Assembly: GCA_018968995.1 (NCBI GenBank)
Contig: JAGWZD010000008.1
Coordinates: 1-18,879 of the forward strand
DNA from: Bdellovibrionales bacterium
Lineage (GTDB): Bacteria; Bdellovibrionota; UBA1018
Direction: 5' to 3'
Length of the DNA stretch: 18,879 nucleotides
Positions 13,650 through 18,879 of this stretch are shown here, one piece after another. Numbering within the stretch: position 1 is the first letter of the stretch; each line of letters begins with the position of its first letter. Under the pieces are notes generated by a model. That model had not been told where the DNA came from. It searched no databases and saw only the letters and a list, made by a program, of their open reading frames with translations. Made by a program: the position numbers and the translations under genes.

Positions 13650-13663
13650 CTATGCTCCAAAAA

Positions 13664-14134
13664 TTACTTCTTGGATTGCGTCTTAGTTTCTTTAGCTGCT
13701 GCTGAAGCTGCGGCTTGAGCCTGAGTCTCGACTTCTTGGTCGATCTTGGCAGCCTTACCTTCAAGAGCACGAAGATAGTAAAGCTTCGCTCGACGAACGC
13801 GGCCTTCTTGAACCACTTCGAGCTTGGCGATCTTTGGAGAAGTCTCCAAGAAAATACGCTCCACGCCTACGCCGTGGGAAATTTTACGAACTACAAAAGA
13901 CTTGCTTCCACCACGGTTGGATCGCGCGATCACAACACCTTCGTAAACCTGAACGCGCTCTTTATCGCCTTCTTTAATGCGCACGTGAACGCGAACGGTG
14001 TCACCGGCTTTGTATTCCGGCATATCTGGACGGATTTGTGGATTTTCAATCATCGCTACTTTTGCAGCGAGGTTTTTCAAAGGAAGAACAGCGTTCTTCG
14101 ACTTACGACGATACTTGGTTTTGGTAGTTGCCAT
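13664..14134 (-). CDS. rplS: 50S ribosomal protein L19
   Basis: L19 lies at the interface of the ribosomal subunits. From the ATG at 14134 (TGGAG 8 nt upstream) the protein has 156 residues. The core [37 protein letters not shown], then [16 protein letters not shown] and [18 protein letters not shown], is canonical. It is longer than the usual 115-120 residues: a basic N-terminal extension of about 28 residues ([19 protein letters not shown]) and an Ala/Gln/Lys-rich tail of about 25. An in-frame ATG at 14149 is less likely as it would consume the ribosome binding site. Confidence 0.95.
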   Translation of the reverse strand: MATTKTKYRRKSKNAVLPLKNLAAKVAMIENPQIRPDMPEYKAGDTVRVHVRIKEGDKERVQVYEGVVIARSNRGGSKSFVVRKISHGVGVERIFLETSPKIAKLEVVQEGRVRRAKLYYLRALEGKAAKIDQEVETQAQAAASAAAKETKTQSKK

Positions 14135-14233
14135 GGCAACACACTCCATTTTTTAAAAGACACAGCCCCTTTTGGGAAACCGCAAACCCTAGCCAGTTGT
14201 CATTCTTCGCGAGACGCTCTCGCCAAGAACCGG

Positions 14234-14827
14234 TTATCGCCCGAAAAGCCGATCTAAAATGATAGCGGCAGCCGCTCGGACGGAAAGGTGGTTATAGCCC
14301 CCTTCTTCTTGTTTTCCTTCCGGCCCGTAGATCGGAGCTAGGATCCGATCTACCGCGGGATGAAAGGAACTGTCGACTCCCCAGCCAGTGCCAAAAACAA
14401 GGACCACTGGACGAGGACTCGGCGTGCTCGCGCGGGCTTCAAGTTCCTTTCGATAATCCGAATAAGAAATTCCGCCTGCGAGATCACTTGCATCAGTAAG
14501 AACGACTTCAGGCCTCATTCCGTGCTCACGAGTGAGCCGATCTAAAAGACCGTCAAAGGTTGCCTCAACCCGAACCCTTGAAAGAGCCTCGGCTCGATCT
14601 GGATGCCATTTTTGTGAAGGCTCTTCACCCCAATGGCCCAGAATTCGGCGAACCAAGTCGTGCTGGCTTTCAATCGGAGTGACGAGGAAATACTCCTTCA
14701 CTCCAAAGGTGCGACACGAACGCGAGATATCATGGATATCCAGATTCGTGACCGCCGTGGTCACAATCTTCCCCTCACGATTACGCATGGGATGATGCAG
14801 CAAAACCACGTAAACCGGTACCGACAC
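14234..14827 (-). CDS. SPOUT-class RNA methyltransferase (TM1570-like)
   Basis: The 197-residue protein (GTG start) matches the TM1570-type predicted SAM-dependent RNA methyltransferases, as I recall them: VYVVLLHHPMRNREGKIVTT, TNLDIHDISRSCRTFGVKEYFLVTP, and the C-terminal knot segment VVLVFGTGWG and YNHLSVRAAAAIILDRL. The substrate is unknown; a tRNA or rRNA target is likely from the fold. It lies between trmD and rplS, the same place as TM1570 in Thermotoga (from memory), supporting a conserved functional link. The ribosome binding site is weak. About 100 nt separate it from rplS without a clear promoter or terminator. Confidence 0.85.
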   Translation of the reverse strand: MSVPVYVVLLHHPMRNREGKIVTTAVTNLDIHDISRSCRTFGVKEYFLVTPIESQHDLVRRILGHWGEEPSQKWHPDRAEALSRVRVEATFDGLLDRLTREHGMRPEVVLTDASDLAGGISYSDYRKELEARASTPSPRPVVLVFGTGWGVDSSFHPAVDRILAPIYGPEGKQEEGGYNHLSVRAAAAIILDRLFGR

Positions 14828-14867
14828 AGCTGGGCTCGGATATCACGGTAGGCCTGGCGATGCACCC

Positions 14868-15584
14868 CTATTTTTTCGGATGTTTTACACGCAAATCAGG
14901 GCGTTTGAGCTGAGTCCTTTGCTCGCGCTGAGCCTGCCTCCATTTGGCGATCTCTTGATGATTGCCCCCCAGTAGTACCGGCGGCACCTCGAGGCCCTCA
15001 AATTCGCGAGGACGGGTGTATTGAGGGTACTTGAGCAAGCCCTCTTCCAAGCTATCGTGAGCGATGGAGTCCTCATTGCCCACGACCCCAGGAATCAACC
15101 GGGTCACCACATCGGCCACCACCAGCGCGGGCAGTTCGCCACCCGTAAGGATGTAGTCGCCGATCGAGAGTTCCTCATCGACACAGAGCTCGATGAAACG
15201 CTCATCCACGCCTTCGTAATGCCCACAGACCAAAATAAGCTCCTCGTAGGCCAGAAGCGCCGAGGCCTTCTCTTGGGTCAAATGCGGCCCTTGTGGCGAC
15301 ATCAGGAGGGTTCGACGACGCTTCTCAGGATGACGTTGAACCAACGACTGCCAGGCCGAATGCAGGACGTCGACCCGAAGCACCATCCCCTCGCCACCTC
15401 CGTAAGGTGTGGCGTCCACAGAGCGATGCCGATCGGTCGCGAAATCTCGAATCTGAGTGACGCCATACTGCATGAGGTGGCGCTCTTGAGCCTTTCCCAG
15501 AAGACTCACCTGAAGGGCAGGCGAAATCAGCTCTGGAAAGAGCGTGAGAAATTGAATGGATTGAAGTGAAACGTTATTCAACAA
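14868..15584 (-). CDS. trmD: tRNA (guanine37-N1)-methyltransferase TrmD
   Basis: TrmD methylates G37 next to the anticodon and prevents frameshifting. The 238-residue knotted SPOUT protein shows [31 protein letters not shown] (48-67), [22 protein letters not shown] (120-129) and [21 protein letters not shown] (140-160). There is no ATG near the N-terminus: the start is TTG at 15584 or the next codon, TTG at 15581. Both lie inside the end of khpA (11-bp overlap), so translation is probably coupled to khpA. Confidence 0.95.
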   Translation of the reverse strand: MLNNVSLQSIQFLTLFPELISPALQVSLLGKAQERHLMQYGVTQIRDFATDRHRSVDATPYGGGEGMVLRVDVLHSAWQSLVQRHPEKRRRTLLMSPQGPHLTQEKASALLAYEELILVCGHYEGVDERFIELCVDEELSIGDYILTGGELPALVVADVVTRLIPGVVGNEDSIAHDSLEEGLLKYPQYTRPREFEGLEVPPVLLGGNHQEIAKWRQAQREQRTQLKRPDLRVKHPKK

Positions 15585-15831
15585 TCTCTAAAACGGTGCG
15601 CTTTCGGAGCTTCGTCGAAGCCCCATTCAGCACAGTCCGAACGGCCTGGGCAGTCCGCCCCTGTTTGCCGATAATTTTTCCGATATCTTCTTTGGCGACC
15701 TTAAGCTCGATCACCGTGGTGTTCTCGCCCACCACTTCGTTGACATGCACCTGAGCTGGACTGTCGACCAAGCTCTTGGCAATCACCTCGATCAGATGGG
15801 TTAACTCGCTACTCCCTTTTTCTCCTGGCAT
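15574..15831 (-). CDS. khpA: KH-domain RNA-binding protein KhpA
   Basis: The 85-residue protein is a single KH domain that binds RNA and, in other bacteria, pairs with KhpB. The GxxG loop is [16 protein letters not shown] (GKQG at 55-58), as in all KhpA proteins. AGGAG lies 7 nt before the ATG. It lies between rpsP and trmD, the usual place; rimM, which often follows khpA, is missing and trmD overlaps khpA instead. The 132-nt spacer to rpsP holds no gene I can see. Confidence 0.94.
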   Translation of the reverse strand: MPGEKGSSELTHLIEVIAKSLVDSPAQVHVNEVVGENTTVIELKVAKEDIGKIIGKQGRTAQAVRTVLNGASTKLRKRTVLEIVE

Positions 15832-15963
15832 CGTGCATCTCCTCGCGTTTCAACACACACTGAGACGTTCTACTTCCGCGCGCCAACCACGTCAGCGCCT
15901 ACGCACCGCACGATCAGTTCTGGCCTCTTAAAATGACGAGAGCCTGAATGGATCGCCTAGAGA

Positions 15964-16203
15964 TTATTTTGCAAGGGTTTTGAGGAGTTGTCCAACCGTT
16001 TGTGTGACCTGGGCGCCCTTGGCCTGCCAGGCTTTGACGGCTTCCAGGTTGACCTTGATCTTGTCTTTTGCGGCCTTGGGGAAATACTGACCAAGACGCT
16101 CAAGATAAGCTCCGTCGCGCTTGCCCTTGTCGGACGCAGCGACGATCAAGAAGGTTGGATTTTTCTTCGCGCCCTGGCGCGAAAGTCGAATAGTGACAGC
16201 CAT
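15964..16203 (-). CDS. rpsP: 30S ribosomal protein S16
   Basis: S16 is an early assembly protein of the small subunit. The 79-residue protein begins MAVTIRLSRQGAKKNPTFLIVAAS and continues KRDGAYLERLGQYFPKA, typical of the family. The ATG at 16203 has AAGGA 10 nt upstream; the TTG at 16209 is rejected. It heads the operon and follows a good promoter at 16240-16268. Confidence 0.97.
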   Translation of the reverse strand: MAVTIRLSRQGAKKNPTFLIVAASDKGKRDGAYLERLGQYFPKAAKDKIKVNLEAVKAWQAKGAQVTQTVGQLLKTLAK

Positions 16204-16239
16204 TTGCAAATTTTCCTTTCAGTAAACTCGAAGACGGGG

Positions 16240-16268
16240 TCTTAACAGCGACCGCTTGCCAGCGTCAA
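16240..16268 (-). promoter_or_regulatory. Sigma-70-type promoter of the rpsP operon
   Basis: Minus strand TTGACG (16263-16268) is followed after exactly 17 nt by TTAAGA (16240-16245). Transcription would start near 16233, about 30 nt before the rpsP ATG. It resembles the tRNA-Val promoter 150 bp upstream. Confidence 0.55.
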
Positions 16269-16315
16269 CTCCGATTTGTCAGGCATGAGGATGGCCCGTC
16301 TTGAGGCCTTTGAAA

Positions 16316-16390
16316 TGGTTGGCTCGACTGGGATTGAACCAGCGACCCCCACCGTGTCAAGGTGGTGCTCTCCCGCTGAGCTACGAGCCA
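16316..16390 (-). tRNA. tRNA-Val (anticodon GAC)
   Basis: Minus strand acceptor TGGCTCG/CGAGCCA has discriminator A and an encoded CCA. The D stem is GCTC/GAGC. The anticodon arm is CCACC-TTGACAC-GGTGG with anticodon GAC. The T loop TTCAATC lies in GCTGG/CCAGT. The first base is U paired to A72, slightly unusual. The gene lies between lipB and rpsP, all on the minus strand. Confidence 0.96.
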
Positions 16391-16415
16391 ACAGCATGAC
16401 CTCAGACAGTCCGAG

Positions 16416-16444
16416 TCCATACTGACCGGAAGCCCTCACGTCAA
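16416..16444 (-). promoter_or_regulatory. Sigma-70-type promoter of tRNA-Val
   Basis: Minus strand TTGACG (16439-16444), overlapping the lipB stop codon, is followed after exactly 17 nt by TATGGA (16416-16421). The tRNA 5' end lies 26 nt past the -10, leaving a leader of roughly 19 nt. Confidence 0.55.
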
Positions 16445-17106
16445 CCCTGAATCCAAAAATGCCGAACCAGCTCTTCTGAAACCAGTGCCGGAATTCGCAG
16501 AAATTCGTCCTCAGAGGGTGTCCGAAATAGAAAATCGGCTTGTACATCAAGCCCGCAGGGCCTGAGACCTCGGAAGCTTTGCTCAGTACGATAGCCATTT
16601 AAGGCGAGGCCATGGAGCAATATCCCCTCGTGCACCTGAACTCCCACACTGGCCAGCTTGCCCTGAGAAGTCCACACTCCCGCCTCATCGCCGTCACGCA
16701 AATGCACGTCTGACCCCAAAAAACGCTCTCCAATCGATTGGGCCACCGCTAAGAGTCCCTCTACCACGCGTCGAACTCCCCGCCGGTCTCCTGTCATTCG
16801 GTCGAGCCGGTCCACAACAAAGATCACCCACTGACCGGGTCCATGATAGGTCGCTCGCCCCCCGCGGTCGGTCTGGTAAAGACTTAAACCCAAAGCCTGA
16901 AGCTCGGACGGTGAAAGCAAAACGTCCTGCCCACAGGGCCGACGTCCTAAGGTAATCACTGGGGCAAGCTCAGAAATCAGCACTCGGCCGAGGGAGTTCG
17001 GCTGAGCCAGAAGCCGGTCGGCGATCTGTCGCTGATACAAGTCTAACGATTCGTAAGTCCACGGAGCATGCGAAAAATGCCGGCGAACCTCAACCACAGG
17101 CAGCAT
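16441..17106 (-). CDS. lipB: Octanoyl-[acyl carrier protein]:protein octanoyltransferase LipB
   Basis: LipB moves octanoyl groups from acyl carrier protein to lipoate-dependent enzymes, the first step of lipoate biosynthesis. The 221-residue protein has RGGRATYHGPGQWV (81-94), QGKLASVGVQV with the active Lys150, GILLHGLALN (161-170), and the catalytic Cys184 in LRPCGLD. The ATG at 17106 has GAGGGA 5 nt upstream, overlapping the TAG of the preceding gene; the adjacent TTG at 17109 is rejected. lipA is not in the window. Confidence 0.95.
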   Translation of the reverse strand: MLPVVEVRRHFSHAPWTYESLDLYQRQIADRLLAQPNSLGRVLISELAPVITLGRRPCGQDVLLSPSELQALGLSLYQTDRGGRATYHGPGQWVIFVVDRLDRMTGDRRGVRRVVEGLLAVAQSIGERFLGSDVHLRDGDEAGVWTSQGKLASVGVQVHEGILLHGLALNGYRTEQSFRGLRPCGLDVQADFLFRTPSEDEFLRIPALVSEELVRHFWIQG

Positions 17107-17115
17107 CAAATCCCT

Positions 17116-18090
17116 CTAGTACAACTGTACAGTATCGCCTTCTTGAAAATTACCGCCCGTATGAAGCTCTGCCACTGCTCCATCGGTTCCTAAGAAATCC
17201 GTGACCTCGACCGTTCCTTTGAGCTGACCTGGGGCACGCCCCAAATAAGCGCCCGTTGAGGGGTCGTAAACTTCTTCTCCGGCCGTAAGAACTTTGAGGA
17301 TATCTCCATGAATCAAGCCCGACCCTTTGCCTGCATTGATATAGAACTTACCGCCCACAATCTTGGCGATTCTTCCCTGCCAGGAAAGCTTTTCAACCGT
17401 CTTGATGACATCGGGAACTAACTGCGCCACTGCATCACGAAGTGCAAGTTTTGTGAGCTCTAAGCGATACTCACTGCTTTGTTGGTTTTCACCTTCAACG
17501 CTGACTAAGTTATTTGAGCTCGACTGGCCCGACTTGCCGATAGATAAAATTTCGCGACCCGCAGAGACATCAAAAAGCTTAATCTCGACATCAGCAGCAG
17601 CAAGAGATTGGGTTTGCCTTAAAAGACCCACGTCATCGCCCCGTTGTCGAAAGACAATCTTACCAATACGTCCAATACCAATCACGGCAACGCCCATTCG
17701 CCGACCTTCGCGAATCAACTGAGCTATTTTCACACCCTCGCCGGCCTGATCTACCTGGACAAAATCTTTTGTTGAAAAATCGGTTCGTACATCCGTTGGT
17801 ACGATCAGTCGTTGAGTGACAAAAAGGCTTCGCCTTAACTCATCAGCCGCAAAGGTGCCAACGGTTGCAGCCTTCACCGGGGTATCGTTCCAAAAATCAA
17901 GAATCACGATTTTCTTGCGAGGCTGGCCCATGGCCTCAAAACGCTTAGTGGCGCTACCAGGGGCGTTTTTTTGCGAGTACATCGAATTATCCCGATAATA
18001 GTCTTGATCTTGCCTAAACGCGTTTGAACGCTGACATGCCGTCAAGAGCAACACCAAACCCACGACAACCCATCTATTGGCATTTTTCAT
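17116..18090 (-). CDS. CsgG/FlgO-like envelope lipoprotein with FlgT-type C-terminal domain
   Basis: The 324-residue precursor has a lipobox LLTAC (Cys19), so it is a lipoprotein. Residues 60-225 resemble the CsgG/FlgO type periplasmic fold: KKIVILDFWNDTP, FAADELRRSLFVTQRLIVP, a region with IREGRRMGVAVIGIGRIGKIVF, and an amphipathic strand ADVEIKLFDVSAGREILS. Residues 240-324 (GRIAKIVGGKFYINAGKGSGLIHGDILKV, EEVYDPSTGAYLGR, KGTVEV, FQEGDTVQL) resemble the FlgT C-terminal domain. CsgG exports curli subunits and FlgO/FlgT assemble at the flagellar base, so an outer-membrane assembly role is plausible but unproven. Its ATG overlaps the upstream stop (ATGA) and lipB starts 9 bp after its stop, so the three genes form one unit. 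Confidence 0.8.
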   Translation of the reverse strand: MKNANRWVVVGLVLLLTACQRSNAFRQDQDYYRDNSMYSQKNAPGSATKRFEAMGQPRKKIVILDFWNDTPVKAATVGTFAADELRRSLFVTQRLIVPTDVRTDFSTKDFVQVDQAGEGVKIAQLIREGRRMGVAVIGIGRIGKIVFRQRGDDVGLLRQTQSLAAADVEIKLFDVSAGREILSIGKSGQSSSNNLVSVEGENQQSSEYRLELTKLALRDAVAQLVPDVIKTVEKLSWQGRIAKIVGGKFYINAGKGSGLIHGDILKVLTAGEEVYDPSTGAYLGRAPGQLKGTVEVTDFLGTDGAVAELHTGGNFQEGDTVQLY

Positions 18091-18879
18091 CGAATATCCG
18101 CCTCCACTTCAATCACCGACTCGCCTTCTAAAACCTCGTTCACCACTAATTTTCCAGCACCCACAGCCAAACCGTTGAGCTTCACTTTCAACTCGGAGGG
18201 CTTCAAACGGCTACTGACTGCTAAAACTGAAATCCCTTTTCCGAGGCGTCGCTCAGAGACTGGCTCTAACTCGCCTAACGCCAATTGAACTTGGCTCTTT
18301 AGCTGAGCCAGCGAAAAATAATCGCGAACTCCAGCCACTTTCAGAAGAACCTCGGGATTGTTTTGTCCTGTCGGACGCGACGCAAGTCGCGTTTCTGACT
18401 CTTGAACTTTAGCCCCTAAGCTACTCATCGCCTCAAGAAAAAGACGTTTACTGGAGGCCTCTGTAGAATCTGTTGGCCCAACTTCAACTGAGCGAATCTC
18501 GGTATATTTCCCGGTGGCGAGCCCGAAAATGATTCGATAGCGACGCTCTTGCGGCTCGATCTCAAGTCCTGACTCGTCATCTTTACGAGTTGCTCGCTCC
18601 ACTCGAAGAACCACGGATCCATCGAGTTGCCTCACCGACTGAAGAACTTGTAGCTGACTTAACGCTGGAAAGAGGCTCTTAGATTTTGTGGGCACGGGCT
18701 GCGCCAAAACCTCTGAATCTTTCGGCCAGGAAAAAGAAACTCCTCGAGAAGAAAGTCTTGTCTCTAACAGTCGTTTTAACGAAGGCAGCGCTTCTGAACA
18801 AAACTCACACCCCTTCTCGGTTTCAAAGCGCACTAAAAAAGTGGGCTTCTCGCTTCCAGAAACCTTCGGCGCAAAAAAC
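18087..18879 (-). CDS. Unrecognised envelope-associated protein, 5' end outside the window
   Basis: The frame is open from the right window edge to TGA at 18087. A GTG at 18833 could be read as a start, but the frame continues upstream without a stop (FFAPKVSGSEKPTFLV) and no ribosome binding site precedes the GTG, so the gene is probably 5'-truncated by the edge. The visible 263 or so residues are soluble, with a CEFC cysteine pair near the start and repeating alpha/beta segments (SLFPALSQLQVLQSVRQLDGSVVLRVERATRK; YFSLAQLKSQVQLALGELEPVSER; LKVKLNGLAVGAGKLVVNEVLEGESVIEVEAD). I do not recognise the family. Coupling to the CsgG/FlgO-like lipoprotein by a 4-bp overlap implies a shared envelope complex. 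Confidence 0.8.
   Translation of the reverse strand, partial: FFAPKVSGSEKPTFLVRFETEKGCEFCSEALPSLKRLLETRLSSRGVSFSWPKDSEVLAQPVPTKSKSLFPALSQLQVLQSVRQLDGSVVLRVERATRKDDESGLEIEPQERRYRIIFGLATGKYTEIRSVEVGPTDSTEASSKRLFLEAMSSLGAKVQESETRLASRPTGQNNPEVLLKVAGVRDYFSLAQLKSQVQLALGELEPVSERRLGKGISVLAVSSRLKPSELKVKLNGLAVGAGKLVVNEVLEGESVIEVEADIR

Noticed and set aside
13498..13770. Minus-strand frame of 90 codons across the rplS-rnhB junction
   Set aside because: It is an out-of-frame shadow of two well-supported genes and crosses the terminator.
16242..16598. Minus-strand frame of 118 codons
   Set aside because: It covers tRNA-Val, two promoters and the end of lipB in another frame.
1..18879. CRISPR arrays, insertion sequences, prophage or defence genes
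   Set aside because: No repeated spacer-like units, transposase motifs, terminal repeats or phage-like proteins were seen; the region is housekeeping in character.

Overview
This window looks like core chromosome of a Gram-negative bacterium of roughly 50% GC. It carries an LPS-export outer membrane protein (LptD), lipoprotein signal peptides and a bacterial tRNA set, and shows no mobile elements, phage genes or CRISPR. Synteny (rpsP-khpA-trmD-TM1570-like-rplS-rnhB-yraN; accD-lptD-SIS-surE-M23) and a class I cyclic-di-GMP riboswitch RNA fit the former Deltaproteobacteria, most plausibly Bdellovibrionota. That placement is inference from gene content, not a database result.

Layout. 1-746 holds no convincing complete gene but contains the most unusual element: a probable promoter, a three-way-junction-like RNA fold, a well-formed GEMM-I (c-di-GMP) aptamer, a candidate antiterminator/terminator switch, and then queE only 16 nt after the U-tract. 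1419-2357 is an isolated CheA-type ATPase domain protein convergent with queE. 2428-4605 holds tRNA-Cys, a zinc-ribbon protein, a UppP/BacA homologue that has lost catalytic residues, an IHF/HU gene preceded by a palindromic match to the IHF consensus, and tRNA-Arg(CCU). 4623-10213 is a minus-strand envelope unit: accD, lptD, a SIS-domain protein, surE and an M23 lipoprotein peptidase, closely spaced or overlapping. A strong terminator at 10266-10305 separates it from rsmI.

11416-12929 has small genes on both strands: a STAS protein, an exported glycine-rich protein, yraN and a two-helix membrane protein. 12926-16268 is the ribosome and tRNA maturation operon, read right to left: rpsP, khpA, trmD, a SPOUT methyltransferase, rplS, a terminator and rnhB. 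rimM, usually found between khpA or rpsP and trmD, is absent from it. tRNA-Val and lipB follow, and the right edge holds a CsgG/FlgO-like lipoprotein translationally coupled to an unrecognised protein that runs out of the window.

Most of the window is housekeeping. The parts worth attention are the c-di-GMP RNA in front of queE, the likely pseudoenzyme UppP, the stand-alone CheA P4-like ATPase, the IHF autoregulation candidate, and the rplS terminator that abuts the rnhB start codon.
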